Shown: in pieces, positions 31,332 through 42,053 of the stretch
How the letters are laid out: each line of letters opens with the position of its first letter
Position numbering within the stretch: the stretch's first letter is position 1
Origin: an uncultured Kangiella sp.
Lineage (GTDB): Bacteria > Pseudomonadota > Gammaproteobacteria > Enterobacterales > Kangiellaceae
Assembly (NCBI GenBank): GCA_950096615.1
Contig: CATNCP010000008.1
Location: forward strand, 1 to 64,000
Direction of reading: 5' to 3'
DNA length: 64,000 nucleotides
Translations under genes and position numbers: made by a program
The notes under the pieces: model-generated
The model's database searches: none
Told to the model about the DNA's origin: nothing
Seen by the model: only the letters and a program-made list of their open reading frames with translations

Positions 31332-32546
31332 ATGAGCAATAAACAAAAAAATCTATGGTTATCGGTTATCTTACCTTTAGTGATACTAATTGGGGTCGTG
31401 GCTTTAGTGAAAGTGATGACTAGCAGCAAGCCGAAAGCATTTAATCGAAAACCGCCTGAAACCGTAGAAACGGTGGAAATAGCTCCGGTTAACTATCAAG
31501 ACTATCAGGTGTTTATAGACTCATACGGCAATATTGAAGCGTCGACCTCAAGCCAATTGGTTGCTCAAGTTTCGGGGCAGGTTATATCGGTTGCTGATAA
31601 TTTTAAAACTGGTCTGCCGATTAAGAAAGGGCAGGAACTGCTTCGAGTGGATGCACGTGATTATAAAATCGAAGTAAGAATAGCTGGGGCTGAAGTCGCT
31701 AATGCTCAGCTTGCTTTGAATGAAGAAAAGGCGCGTGCCGCGCAGGCCCTGAAAGACTGGAAGAAAATTAACCCTAACAAAAAAGCGAATGCTTTAGTGC
31801 TGCGGGAACCGCAGTTGGCATCAGCACAGGCGAGCCTTGAAGCGGCGACAGCGCGTCTAGAGAAAGCGAAGCTGGCCCTGAGTCGAGCGACAGTGACTGC
31901 ACCTTATGACGGATATATTGTTCAGCGACTGGTTAGTGTTGGTGAACTAATTAATACTAACACTCCTGTTGCTACTATTTTCTCGAGTGATTCCTTAGAA
32001 GCGCGTTTGCCAGTACCGAGTAATAAAGTTCAGTTCCTAAAGTCCCCAAATAAGGGAGCCGCACAAGTTAAATTGGAGGCGGACTTCGCAGGTCAAACAG
32101 AGTCATGGATCGTTCCATTAGATCGTAGCGACAGCGTCATTGATGAGGAAACACGGCAGTGGTACGTAACGGCAAAGTTACCTTCAGATTTCTTAGCGGT
32201 TAATCCAAAAGTAAAGGTTGGTCAGTTTGTCAGTGCTGAAATTGAAGGCGAGCTTCTAGAAGATGTGGTGGTGGTGCCGTCGACGATTCTCACGGCGGAT
32301 GACCAAATTTTTGTTTATCGTGAAGGTGCTGTGTATCGCCGTGATATTAAAATTTTATGGCAAGATGAGCAAAGTACAGTGATCGATCCTACAGGTGAAA
32401 AACCTAACTTAGAAGAAGGGGAGCAGCTAGTCACCTCTCGTCTTAGTTTTGTCGCTGACGGTGCAAAAGCGCGTTTAAAGGATGCAGTGACGGAGGCAAA
32501 GAAGAAACCGAAAGCGGCTGCAACTAATAATTCTAGCGTGGAGTAA
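31332..32546 (+). CDS. RND efflux periplasmic adaptor subunit
   Basis: N-terminal TM, lipoyl-like/hairpin/beta-barrel pattern (SQLVAQVSGQVISV, TVTAPYDGYIVQRLVSVGELI). Confidence 0.94.
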   Translation: MSNKQKNLWLSVILPLVILIGVVALVKVMTSSKPKAFNRKPPETVETVEIAPVNYQDYQVFIDSYGNIEASTSSQLVAQVSGQVISVADNFKTGLPIKKGQELLRVDARDYKIEVRIAGAEVANAQLALNEEKARAAQALKDWKKINPNKKANALVLREPQLASAQASLEAATARLEKAKLALSRATVTAPYDGYIVQRLVSVGELINTNTPVATIFSSDSLEARLPVPSNKVQFLKSPNKGAAQVKLEADFAGQTESWIVPLDRSDSVIDEETRQWYVTAKLPSDFLAVNPKVKVGQFVSAEIEGELLEDVVVVPSTILTADDQIFVYREGAVYRRDIKILWQDEQSTVIDPTGEKPNLEEGEQLVTSRLSFVADGAKARLKDAVTEAKKKPKAAATNNSSVE

Positions 32547-32551
32547 AAACA

Positions 32552-35500
32552 ATGATTAGTTGGTTTGCAAAAAACTCTGTCGCTGCGAATTTGTTGATGT
32601 TCGTAATTCTCATCGCGGGCTCTTACACCATGTGGCAGCGTGTAACGGTAGAAACTTTTCCCAGTATTGAGTTTGACTATATTAATGTATCGGTACCATT
32701 TCGTGGCTCAACGCCTGAAGAAGTCGAGCAAACGGTTTCAACTCGAATCGAAGAAGCTGTTTATGATTTAGAAGGAATAAAAGAGTTATCGTCCAGTTCT
32801 TCAGAAGGGGTTGGGCGAGTCACGATTGAAGTCGAAGAAGGCTATGATGTTAAAGACTTACTCGATCAAGTGAAAAGTCGAGTTGATGCTTTAAATACAC
32901 TGCCTATAGAGGCTGAAAAGCCGATTATTTCACAGTCCATTAGACGACGCGAAGCGATTAGTGTTGTTGTTAGCGGAGACCTCCCGGAAAAAGAATTACG
33001 CCGCTATGCAGAAATTATCCAACAAGAAATTGCATCCTTACCAGGTTTGTCACAGATCGAAACGTCTGGCGTTCGTTCTTATGAAATAGCTATCGAGTTT
33101 AACCAAGCTAGGCTTAACGAATTTGACCTTAGTCTACAAGATGTCGCAAACGCGGTAAATCAAAGGTCGTTAGACCTATCAGCTGGGCAAGTGCGCTCAG
33201 AGCGCGGTGATATCTTATTACGTTTAAAAGGACAGTCATATACGCGGGAAGAGTTTACTCAAATACCTATCTTAACCCGACCTGATGGCACTATTCTCGA
33301 ACTGGGGGATTTAGCCACGATTCGAGATGGCTTTGAAGAAGAAAGTATTAACACTCGGTTTGATGGTAAGCCTTCTATTGAGTTAGAAATCTATCGAACA
33401 GGGACACAAAGCACCATTGAAGTATCCGAGCGAGTTATTAACTACGTTGAGACCAAAGAATCAGAGTTGCCCGCTGGTGTGAGTCTGTCTGTATGGCGCG
33501 ATCGCTCAGAACCACTAGAAGCCCGCCTGAGTACTCTTATCAGCTCTGCAGTACAAGGTGGTTTGCTAGTGATTTTATTATTAGCACTATTTCTAAAGCC
33601 GAGTATTGCACTGTGGGTGAGCCTTGGCATTCCAATAGCTTTTGCTGGCGGCATGATTTTTATGCCGGAGCTGGGTATTAGCGTAAACCTGATCAGTCTT
33701 TTTGCGTTCATCTTGGTGCTGGGCATTGTTGTTGATGATGCTATCGTTACTGGCGAAAATATTTATAACCACTTAAATAAAGGTGATAAACCTCTGGATG
33801 CCGCCATTAACGGCACTAAAGAAGTTGCTGTGCCAGTCACTTTTGGTGTTATTACAACCATGGTGGCTTTTCTGCCGTTAGCGTTTATGGGGGGCGGCTG
33901 GGGCGTGTTCTACTCCCAAATTCCGTACATCGTTATTCCTGTACTGATTTTTTCATTGGTTGAATCTAAGTTTATTTTGCCTGCACATATCGGGCATATG
34001 AAGGCAACTGCTGAGCAGAAAAAACCTAATAAAATTATTCAGTATCAACAAAAATTTGCCAAAGGTTTCGAGCAAGCTATTCTCAAATTCTATAAACCGT
34101 TGTTAGCTTTTGTATTACACCGCTGGTTCTTAAGTTTGGTGATATTTGTATCAATACTGTTAATTGTGTGGGCCACAATTTCTAGTGGTATTACTCGTTT
34201 TGTTTATTTTCCGAGAATTCAGAGTGAAATTGCACGGGTATCATTACAGATGCCGGAAGGTACGCCTTTCGAAGTGACTGATTCATATGTCGAAAAAATC
34301 ACTAACGCAGCATTACAACTACAAGAAAAATATCGTGATGATGAAGGCAACTCAGTGGTTGAGCATATCTTCTCTTCCAGTGGTTCAACTTGGGGCGGTG
34401 GCTCTGCGTCGTCCAATATTGGACGGGTCATGATCGAAATGATGCCGCCTGAAAAACGCGACGAGTCGATCACGAGTACAAAACTAGTCAGTGAGTGGAG
34501 ACAATTAATAGGCCCACTTCCTGGCGTCGAGACGCTAACCTTTAGAGCAGAAATTGGACGAAGTGGGGACCCCATTGATGTTCAGCTACGAGGCTCTGAC
34601 ATTACTCGCCTAAATGCGGCGGCTAATGAGGTAAAGCAAACGCTTTCTACCGTCTCGGGAGTATTTGATATTGCAGATAGTTTCTCCAAAGGTAAGCAAG
34701 AGATTCAATTTAAGCTAAAGCCACAGGCAGAAACTCTTGGAATTAGTTTGAGTGACTTGGCACGACAAGTAAGAAATTCTTACTTTGGCGTTGAAGTGCA
34801 ACGTATCCAGCGTGGCAGGGAAGATGTACGTGTCATGCTCAGACTGGCACAAGAAGAGCGAGGAAGTCTGGAAGGGCTTAACAGTTTATTAATTAACACA
34901 CCGGCTGGAGGCAAGATTCCTTTGTCTCAACTGGCAGAGTTATCGTATGGAAAAAGTCCTGCAAGCATTTATCGTATTAATCGACAGCGAACATTAAACA
35001 TTACGGCAGATGTTGATAAAGAGAATGCAGATATAGAAGCCATTAAGCGCCGCATTGTCGCAGATGCCACTGAGATTGTTTCGAATTATCCGGGTGTTTC
35101 CTTTAGCCTTGAGGGTGAAGCTCGTGAGCAAGAAGAGTCAAATTATAATTTGTTAATTAGTCTGGGTTTTGTTTTATTCGCTATTTATATTTTGCTAGCC
35201 ATACCATTTAAGTCATACGTACAACCATTCGTGGTGATGGGAGTAATACCTTTTGGTGCTGCCATGGCAACGATTGGGCATTGGATTATGGGAATGCCTC
35301 TATCGATCATGAGCATGATGGGGATGCTGGCTTTAACAGGGGTTGTGGTTAACGATTCTTTAGTGTTGGTTGACTACATTAATCAACAACGCCGTAAATA
35401 TGGTGAGTCGCTCACAGATGCTGTTTTGCATGCTGGAGTAAGACGTTTAAGGCCTGTGATGCTGACCTCGCTAACGACCTTCGCTGGTTTGATGCCTTTG

Positions 35501-35662
35501 ATATTTGAAAAATCTACTCAAGCGCAGTTTCTGATTCCAATGGCTGTTTCTCTAGGCTTCGGAATTTTGTTATCAACGCTGGTAACGCTTGTATTAGTGC
35601 CGCTGCTTTATTACAAGGCGACTCACGTAAAGCATTGGGCAAGAAATATAATTGCCAAGTAA
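32552..35662 (+). CDS. RND efflux permease (AcrB/HAE1 type)
   Basis: 1036 aa, NSVAANLLM..., GIVVDDAIVTGENIYN, ALTGVVVNDSLVLVDYIN. Confidence 0.95.
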   Translation: MISWFAKNSVAANLLMFVILIAGSYTMWQRVTVETFPSIEFDYINVSVPFRGSTPEEVEQTVSTRIEEAVYDLEGIKELSSSSSEGVGRVTIEVEEGYDVKDLLDQVKSRVDALNTLPIEAEKPIISQSIRRREAISVVVSGDLPEKELRRYAEIIQQEIASLPGLSQIETSGVRSYEIAIEFNQARLNEFDLSLQDVANAVNQRSLDLSAGQVRSERGDILLRLKGQSYTREEFTQIPILTRPDGTILELGDLATIRDGFEEESINTRFDGKPSIELEIYRTGTQSTIEVSERVINYVETKESELPAGVSLSVWRDRSEPLEARLSTLISSAVQGGLLVILLLALFLKPSIALWVSLGIPIAFAGGMIFMPELGISVNLISLFAFILVLGIVVDDAIVTGENIYNHLNKGDKPLDAAINGTKEVAVPVTFGVITTMVAFLPLAFMGGGWGVFYSQIPYIVIPVLIFSLVESKFILPAHIGHMKATAEQKKPNKIIQYQQKFAKGFEQAILKFYKPLLAFVLHRWFLSLVIFVSILLIVWATISSGITRFVYFPRIQSEIARVSLQMPEGTPFEVTDSYVEKITNAALQLQEKYRDDEGNSVVEHIFSSSGSTWGGGSASSNIGRVMIEMMPPEKRDESITSTKLVSEWRQLIGPLPGVETLTFRAEIGRSGDPIDVQLRGSDITRLNAAANEVKQTLSTVSGVFDIADSFSKGKQEIQFKLKPQAETLGISLSDLARQVRNSYFGVEVQRIQRGREDVRVMLRLAQEERGSLEGLNSLLINTPAGGKIPLSQLAELSYGKSPASIYRINRQRTLNITADVDKENADIEAIKRRIVADATEIVSNYPGVSFSLEGEAREQEESNYNLLISLGFVLFAIYILLAIPFKSYVQPFVVMGVIPFGAAMATIGHWIMGMPLSIMSMMGMLALTGVVVNDSLVLVDYINQQRRKYGESLTDAVLHAGVRRLRPVMLTSLTTFAGLMPLIFEKSTQAQFLIPMAVSLGFGILLSTLVTLVLVPLLYYKATHVKHWARNIIAK

Positions 35663-35685
35663 AAACTCTACCAATTCATTTTATT

Positions 35686-35710
35686 GCTGCAGGGAAAAGT
35701 TTCCTGCAGC
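35686..35710. terminator. Hairpin between converging genes
   Basis: GCTGCAGGGAA-AAG-TTTCCTGCAGC followed by TTT. Confidence 0.6.
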
Positions 35711-35716
35711 TTTCCG

Positions 35717-37024
35717 CTATATAGAATACTTCTCTAAAGCATTGAGCAGGTAAGTCTCTTCTTCCTTGTTGTGGAAGTTATCCCGAATATGTTGTTTGAT
35801 AAAAGCAACTTGCTGCGCCAAAACTTGCTTTGCTTCTTGAGACTTTAATGGGGCGCTAATTTTACCGATCAACTCGATGAGGTGGAATAAAATATCCGGC
35901 TTGGTTTTTCCTGCATCACGAATTTGAGAAAGTGCGCTGTGAACGATGTCAGTCTTAGTTGCAGACTTTCCAATAAGTCTCAACTTGTCTTGCTCATCAT
36001 GATAAATATGTTGCGGTAAGTCTTTATCCAAAGCTTTGCTTAATACCGCTGATAGCTTATCGAGAACAGTGATCGCAGTAAAGTTATCATTAATACCTGG
36101 CGACAAAGCTCGTAACCCTATTTCTGCTAAGTGTCTGATAGAGTATTCAAGATCTTGTGCGCCTGTTTTGTTGGAGCCAATATCAATACATCCTACAACG
36201 TTTAATTCAGTGTCTGCATGGGCATGATTTTTAGGAAATATGGTTCCTATCTTTTGGCCTGAAAATAAATAGTCACCGGCACGACATTCAAGGTTGATCA
36301 AAAGGTCATGTTTGGCAGCTAGATCTAGCAGAGCTGGATACTGAATGTTTTGTATATAACCACTACAGGCGCTGTAAATATCACGTTTCTGCTGCGCTAG
36401 TTCCTCAGGTATGGATGGCGCAGAAGAGGGTTGAGGTCTGTCTTTGGCATTACTGGTTAGGCGGGCTAGTGAGTGTTCTAATTCTTGAGTCACACGCTCA
36501 ATGATGGTGTCTGCTATACCCGAACGGGCTACATGATTAACATAGCCAAGCAACACGAACAGATTAATAAAGGTCAGCAGAAAGCTACAGCTGATGGTTA
36601 GCCTGGGTGGCTGCTCAAAGGTCGACTGGTCGTGTAGCAAGATCAGCAAGGTGAGCGTTAAGGCAATACTTCCAAAGAAGACACCGATATAGATTTGAGT
36701 CCGTCGGCTACTCATGAAGGTTTTTATTAGCCTTGGACCAAGTTGCGACGCGGACAAGCTCAGGACCACCATGGTAATGGATATCACAAGGGTCGTCATG
36801 GTGATGAGAGCGGACAATATGGTTTGAAGAATAGTTTTTGCGTCTTCAGTGGAACCTGCGTATAAAAAGTCTAGCTTTTCAACATATTCGGTATAGCTTA
36901 GTTCTAACCGGAACACCAAAAGAATCCCACCAATAAACATTAAGGAAATGATTACAGGCACATAGAACAAACTGCTTCTAGTCAGTTCCCATAGATTATA
37001 GAGTTTTGATGCCCATGATTTCAT
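35717..37024 (-). CDS. DUF2254 domain-containing membrane protein
   Basis: four N-terminal TM helices, LSASQLGPRLIKTFMSSRRTQIYIG, ALSPGINDNFTAI. Confidence 0.85.
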   Translation of the reverse strand: MKSWASKLYNLWELTRSSLFYVPVIISLMFIGGILLVFRLELSYTEYVEKLDFLYAGSTEDAKTILQTILSALITMTTLVISITMVVLSLSASQLGPRLIKTFMSSRRTQIYIGVFFGSIALTLTLLILLHDQSTFEQPPRLTISCSFLLTFINLFVLLGYVNHVARSGIADTIIERVTQELEHSLARLTSNAKDRPQPSSAPSIPEELAQQKRDIYSACSGYIQNIQYPALLDLAAKHDLLINLECRAGDYLFSGQKIGTIFPKNHAHADTELNVVGCIDIGSNKTGAQDLEYSIRHLAEIGLRALSPGINDNFTAITVLDKLSAVLSKALDKDLPQHIYHDEQDKLRLIGKSATKTDIVHSALSQIRDAGKTKPDILFHLIELIGKISAPLKSQEAKQVLAQQVAFIKQHIRDNFHNKEEETYLLNALEKYSI

Positions 37025-37092
37025 GATTGGTCTGTCCCTTATGTTTTTCGTTTATTGTTATCGAAAGCTAGGGAAGTATCAATGATTTTAGA

Positions 37093-37169
37093 TGGTGGGC
37101 CCGCCCCGACTTGAACGGGGGACCTGCCGATTATGAGTCGGATGCTCTAACCAACTGAGCTACGGGCCC
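37093..37169 (-). tRNA. tRNA with CAU anticodon; probably tRNA-Ile2 (lysidine-modified), alternatively elongator tRNA-Met
   Basis: 77-nt cloverleaf with encoded CCA: GGGCCCGTAGCTCAGTTGGTTAGAGCATCCGACTCATAATCGGCAGGTCCCCCGTTCAAGTCGGGGCGGGCCCACCA; 7-bp acceptor stem; anticodon arm GACTCATAATCG and location next to rpoD resemble E. coli ileX. Confidence 0.93.
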
Positions 37170-37287
37170 ATTTTGAGACGTCTTACAGAAATTGCCTGAC
37201 GCTAAAAATGTTAACGCGCAGAAGTTTACGAGAAAACTCCTGCGCGTGCAATATCAAATCGGCATAAAACCGAATGATAAATAGGTA

Positions 37288-39162
37288 CTACTCGTCAATA
37301 TAAGTGCGAAGCTTTTCGGAACGGCTTGGGTGGCGTAGTTTACGCAGCGCTTTCGCTTCGATCTGACGAATACGCTCACGAGTTACATCAAACTGTTTGC
37401 CGACTTCTTCAAGCGTGTGATCGGTATTCATATCGATACCGAAACGCATGCGAAGAACTTTTGCTTCACGAGCCGTAAGCCCGGCTAAGATCTCGTCAGT
37501 GACTTCTTTCAAGCTTTCGCCTGTAGCGGCGTCAACCGGTGAGTCAATCGTTGAGTCTTCGATAAAGTCGCCAAGATGCGAATCTTCGTCATCACCAATT
37601 GGTGTTTCCATTGAGATTGGCTCTTTAGCGATTTTAAGGACTTTACGGATTTTATCTTCCGGCATTTCCATACGTTCTGCCAATTCTTCTGGCTGTGGCT
37701 CACGGCCCATCTCCTGAAGCATTTGACGAGAAATACGGTTTAACTTGTTGATCGTTTCGATCATGTGTACCGGGATACGAATGGTACGTGCTTGGTCAGC
37801 AATCGAACGAGTAATCGCCTGACGAATCCACCAAGTCGCATAAGTCGAGAACTTATAACCACGGCGGTATTCGAATTTATCGACCGCTTTCATCAAGCCG
37901 ATATTACCTTCTTGAATCAGATCCAAGAACTGCAAACCACGGTTGGTGTATTTCTTCGCGATGGAAATTACCAAACGTAAGTTGGCTTCGACCATTTCTT
38001 TTTTCGCACGACGAGCTTTCGCTTCGCCAATCGACATTTCGCGGTTAGCTTCTTTAATCTCTAGAACAGATAAGTCACAGCTTTCTTCAACCAACTGCAT
38101 CTTACGCTGTGCTTTTCGGATATCTTCGGCGAACTCTGCTAAAGCTTCTGAATATTTGCTCTTCTTCGCAAGGTGTCCATCTAACCACTCAGAGTTTGTT
38201 TCTGCGCCTGAGAAGGTTGTGATGAACGTTTTGCGTGGCATACGAGACTTTTTGACCGCCATATGCATGATATAGCGCTCTTGTTCACGGATACCGTCCA
38301 TTTTTGTACGAAGGTTTTGTACAAGGTACTCAAACATGCGAGGGGCAAGCTTTAAGTTCATAAAGTGCTCGCGCATGGCTTCAAGCTGTTTTGCTGATGA
38401 TTTGTGATCTCGGCCGTAACGCTTAATAGCTTTTACTGTTTTGTCATACTGTTTTGCCAGCTCAGAGAAGCGTTGCTCCGCTTCTTCTGGGTCAGGCCCA
38501 GTATCGACTTCAGTGCTATCATCATCGTCGTCGTCTTCATTATCATCATCTGCGTCATCGTCCACATCTTCGTCGTCAGCTTCGGCGTTAGCGTTAGCGA
38601 TTTGCGCAGCTTCAGATTCTTCTTGTACGAATTCTGCTTCTTCACCGTCAAGGAAACCGGTTACGATGTCAGTTAAACGAATAAATTCGTTTTTATACTG
38701 CTCATACTCTTCGAGTAAAATACGAATCGTATCAGGGTAGTTACCAACAGCTGTTAGAACCTGGCGAATACCTTCTTCGATACGCTTGGCGATATCTATC
38801 TCGCCTTCACGAGTAAGAAGTTCAACACTACCCATTTCGCGCATATACATACGCACAGGGTCAGTGGTTCGGCCAAATTCGCCATCGACGCTGGCTAATG
38901 CTGCCGCTGCTTCTTCAGCAGCATCTTCATCAGTAACAGAGTCGTCGTTGATAATTAACTCATCTTCATCAGGTGTGGTTTCGTACACCTGAATACCCAT
39001 ATCGTTAATCATGCGGATGATATCTTCGATTTGTTCCGGATCGACGATATCGGGTGGTAAATGGTCGTTGACCTCAGCATAGGTTAAGAAACCTTGCTCT
39101 TTACCACGCGCAATAAGTAATTTTAACTGCGACTGCTGTGACTGTTGCGAATTCTCTGACAT
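37288..39162 (-). CDS. rpoD: RNA polymerase sigma factor RpoD (sigma-70)
   Basis: [59 protein letters not shown]; region 4 HTH; acidic N-terminal insertion. Confidence 0.99.
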   Translation of the reverse strand: MSENSQQSQQSQLKLLIARGKEQGFLTYAEVNDHLPPDIVDPEQIEDIIRMINDMGIQVYETTPDEDELIINDDSVTDEDAAEEAAAALASVDGEFGRTTDPVRMYMREMGSVELLTREGEIDIAKRIEEGIRQVLTAVGNYPDTIRILLEEYEQYKNEFIRLTDIVTGFLDGEEAEFVQEESEAAQIANANAEADDEDVDDDADDDNEDDDDDDSTEVDTGPDPEEAEQRFSELAKQYDKTVKAIKRYGRDHKSSAKQLEAMREHFMNLKLAPRMFEYLVQNLRTKMDGIREQERYIMHMAVKKSRMPRKTFITTFSGAETNSEWLDGHLAKKSKYSEALAEFAEDIRKAQRKMQLVEESCDLSVLEIKEANREMSIGEAKARRAKKEMVEANLRLVISIAKKYTNRGLQFLDLIQEGNIGLMKAVDKFEYRRGYKFSTYATWWIRQAITRSIADQARTIRIPVHMIETINKLNRISRQMLQEMGREPQPEELAERMEMPEDKIRKVLKIAKEPISMETPIGDDEDSHLGDFIEDSTIDSPVDAATGESLKEVTDEILAGLTAREAKVLRMRFGIDMNTDHTLEEVGKQFDVTRERIRQIEAKALRKLRHPSRSEKLRTYIDE

Positions 39163-39297
39163 CTAGAATACCTTTGTTGTGATCACACACCGTTTGCGAA
39201 CAATAATCGTGGCGCTTGCGTTGGACGCACAAACCCCTAGCGGTTGACGCATGGCGAACCGCAAATTATACAGAATTTGCCCCCATCACAGCAAGCT

Positions 39298-41085
39298 TTA
39301 GCTTTTCTCTGCTTTTCGGGGCTTTTGTTTGGCCAACAATAGTAATTGTTGGTATTCGGATTTTTCTGTAGCCGTTAATTTTTGACCTGATTGTTTATCC
39401 TTTAACCTTAAATAGTCCAGACGGAGCGTCTGGGCTTGGCGTAACAATTGCTTCATGCAATCTTGAAGTTCAGCCTCTTCGTTACCCCGCATCCGTTCTT
39501 CTCTTTCAAGAACCGCGAGCTGGGAAAGTCGTTGATACAGCTTATCCTGTTCTCGCCAATATTCTAGCAGGGTACCTGTAGTGATATTGGGGTTCTTATG
39601 AATAATTTCAAGGAGTTGCTGTAATAGCTTCGGGCCCTTGTCTGGCAAGGTTTTTAGCCAGGCAAAGTTATTGATATTAAGCCCTAGAGACGGGGTCTGT
39701 AGGAGTAATGTCAGAGCTAACTGTATGGTTTTGTTAGATTTTTGTGATGTTTGCGCTGGCTTTTGAGGCGTCGTCGGCTGAGGTTTTGGCGCCGGTTGCT
39801 CGATGATTTTTTCTAACTTCTCAACGGATAGTTGCGCTCGTTGAGCTAGTGCATTACTGAAAAACTCGTGATAAATGGGGTCGGTGACTTTTTCCAAGTA
39901 AGGTTTTGCTAAGTGCACTAATTGGCCCCGACCTGAGACTGACTCAAGATCGACTTGTGAGGCCAGGTGTTCGAGTAAAAACTCAAATAATGGGATCGCT
40001 GATTCGACTTGCTGTATAAATTGTTCTTTACCAACTTTACGCACCATCGAATCTGGATCTTCGCCATCAGGCAAAAACATAAGTTTAATTTCACGCCCGT
40101 CTCTGAGTTGCGCTAAGCCGTGTTCTAAAGCGCGTAGCGCAGCATCACGACCAGCTCTATCACCGTCAAAACATAATACTAGCTCACGAGTCGCACGGAA
40201 CAATTGTTGGAGATGGCTTTCGGTAGTGGCAGTCCCCAAAGTAGCTACAGCATTGTTTATTCCGAACTGAGCGAGGGCGACCACATCCATATAGCCCTCA
40301 ACGATCAACAGGCGTTGAAGTTTACGGTTTGCTTGGCGAGCCTGATACAAACCATACAACTCGTTGCTTTTATGGAATATGGGGGTTTCTGGCGAGTTTA
40401 AGTATTTTGGTTCACCGTCATTAATGATTCGTCCACCAAAAGCAATCACTCGACCACGCTTATCCTTAATCGGAAACATGATACGGTCGCGGAAGCGATC
40501 GTAAACCGAGGTATCTTTTTTAATTAACATGCCGCAGTCAATCAACTGCTTTTGGAGCTTTTGGTCGGTGCCAAGCTTAGGAAATATTTTTTCTAGGTTA
40601 CGCCATTCGCCAGGGACGTAGCCGATAGCAAATTGTTTGGCGATTTCGCCACTGAGCCCACGTTTCTTAAGGTAGTCTACAGCGTCTTTACCTTGTGGGG
40701 TGCTGAGTTGGCGGTGATAAAACTTAGCAATCCTCTCCATCAGTTCATAAAGACTAACGTCAACCTTTGGGCGGTTTGGTGCATTTTCATCCCGCGGAAC
40801 TTCCATCCCTAAACTTGTTGCCAGCTCTTCTACTGCGTCGGGAAATTCTAGGCGATCGTACTCCATGACAAAACCGATAGCGTTGCCATGAACGCCACAG
40901 CCGAAGCAGTGATAAAACTGCTTATCCTGGCTAACGGTAAAGGAGGGGGTTTTTTCGCCATGGAAAGGGCAACATGCTTTGTAGTTGGTTCCCGCTTTTT
41001 TTAAGGGCACACGAGAATCAATCAAATCGACAATATCGATTCGATCCAGGAGCTCTTGGATAAACTGCTGAGGGATCAGTGCCAT
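39298..41085 (-). CDS. dnaG: DNA primase
   Basis: zinc finger CCPFHGEKTPSFTVSQDKQFYHCFGC, Toprim LLIVEGYMDV...FDGDRAG. Confidence 0.98.
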   Translation of the reverse strand: MALIPQQFIQELLDRIDIVDLIDSRVPLKKAGTNYKACCPFHGEKTPSFTVSQDKQFYHCFGCGVHGNAIGFVMEYDRLEFPDAVEELATSLGMEVPRDENAPNRPKVDVSLYELMERIAKFYHRQLSTPQGKDAVDYLKKRGLSGEIAKQFAIGYVPGEWRNLEKIFPKLGTDQKLQKQLIDCGMLIKKDTSVYDRFRDRIMFPIKDKRGRVIAFGGRIINDGEPKYLNSPETPIFHKSNELYGLYQARQANRKLQRLLIVEGYMDVVALAQFGINNAVATLGTATTESHLQQLFRATRELVLCFDGDRAGRDAALRALEHGLAQLRDGREIKLMFLPDGEDPDSMVRKVGKEQFIQQVESAIPLFEFLLEHLASQVDLESVSGRGQLVHLAKPYLEKVTDPIYHEFFSNALAQRAQLSVEKLEKIIEQPAPKPQPTTPQKPAQTSQKSNKTIQLALTLLLQTPSLGLNINNFAWLKTLPDKGPKLLQQLLEIIHKNPNITTGTLLEYWREQDKLYQRLSQLAVLEREERMRGNEEAELQDCMKQLLRQAQTLRLDYLRLKDKQSGQKLTATEKSEYQQLLLLAKQKPRKAEKS

Positions 41086-41187
41086 TAATGTTTCTTAGAG
41101 AGACGTTTTATTTAGGGAATAACAATTTCTGACTCAATCATAGCAGAGCCAAGAAACTTTACCTAGTTTGGAAATAGAAAAGTCTAA

Positions 41188-41634
41188 TTAAGACAGACGA
41201 GCCTTAATTTTGCCACTGACTGCACCCATATCGGCACGGCCTTGAAGTTGTGGCTTCAGCATTCCCATGACTTTACCCATATCTTTCATAGACTCCGCGC
41301 CAGTCTTGGCGACTGCGTCTTCTATCAGGGCATTAATTTCTTCGTCAGTCAAAGGCTGCGGAAGGAATTCTTGAAGAACATCAATTTCAGCTTTCTCGAT
41401 GTCCGCTAGCTCTTGACGGCCAGCATCTTCATATTGTTTTATTGAGTCGCGACGTTGTTTAACAAGCTTGTCTAAGATAGCAAGAATGGCCGTGTCATCG
41501 AGTGTTTCACGAGTGTCTACTTCGACCTGCTTAATAGCAGACAAAGCTAGGCGAATGGTAGTCAAGCGCTCTTTTTGCTTAGCGCGCATGGCATCTTTCA
41601 TTGCCTCTTTTAGACGATCATGTAATCCTGACAC
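41188..41634 (-). CDS. GatB/YqeY domain-containing protein
   Basis: LKEAMKDAMRAKQKERLTTIRLALSAIKQ...; GKVMGMLKPQLQGRADM; rpoD-dnaG-yqeY-rpsU synteny. Confidence 0.95.
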   Translation of the reverse strand: MSGLHDRLKEAMKDAMRAKQKERLTTIRLALSAIKQVEVDTRETLDDTAILAILDKLVKQRRDSIKQYEDAGRQELADIEKAEIDVLQEFLPQPLTDEEINALIEDAVAKTGAESMKDMGKVMGMLKPQLQGRADMGAVSGKIKARLS

Positions 41635-41689
41635 GGCTATCCTCTCACTTATTTAATAACTTCTTAAAAAGAATTGCTTAAATAAGCTC

Positions 41690-41905
41690 TTAATACAAGC
41701 GAATGCGACGAGCGTTTTCGCGAGCTACTTTCTTCGCTGCACGCTTTACTGCCGCTGCTTTTTCACGCTTGCGTACAGATGTTGGCTTTTCGTAGTGTTC
41801 ACGTTTACGAACTTCGGCCAAAATACCTGCTTTTTCGCATGAGCGCTTGAAGCGACGTAATGCAACGTCAAAAGGCTCGTTATCTTTTACTCTTACGCTT
41901 GGCAT
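41690..41905 (-). CDS. rpsU: 30S ribosomal protein S21
   Basis: [41 protein letters not shown]. Confidence 0.99.
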   Translation of the reverse strand: MPSVRVKDNEPFDVALRRFKRSCEKAGILAEVRKREHYEKPTSVRKREKAAAVKRAAKKVARENARRIRLY

Positions 41906-42023
41906 TAAAAATCACCTAACCTTTAAATTAATGTTAATAAAATCATGTAGTTACTGTCTTGCAACCAAACTATTGTCACAAGAAGGGCGCAAATTTTAAA
42001 CATTTTTTGATCAAAAAGCAAAG

Positions 42024-42047
42024 AAAAGGCCCCTTTCGAGGCCTTTT
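42024..42047 (-). terminator. Terminator downstream of the TonB-dependent receptor gene
   Basis: AAAAGGCC...GGCCTTTT hairpin directly 3' of the CDS. Confidence 0.7.
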
Positions 42048-42053
42048 TTTTGG

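Noticed and set aside
34219-34575. 118-aa antisense ORF in the RND permease gene
   Set aside because: Antisense to a strongly supported CDS, no domain signal
38500-38600. GAT/GTC/ATC triplet-rich tract resembling a microsatellite
   Set aside because: It is in frame inside rpoD and encodes the acidic D/E-rich insertion common in sigma-70 proteins
37943-38740. Several 90-110 aa plus-strand ORFs opposite rpoD
   Set aside because: Antisense shadows of a well-supported rpoD; low-complexity serine-rich translation
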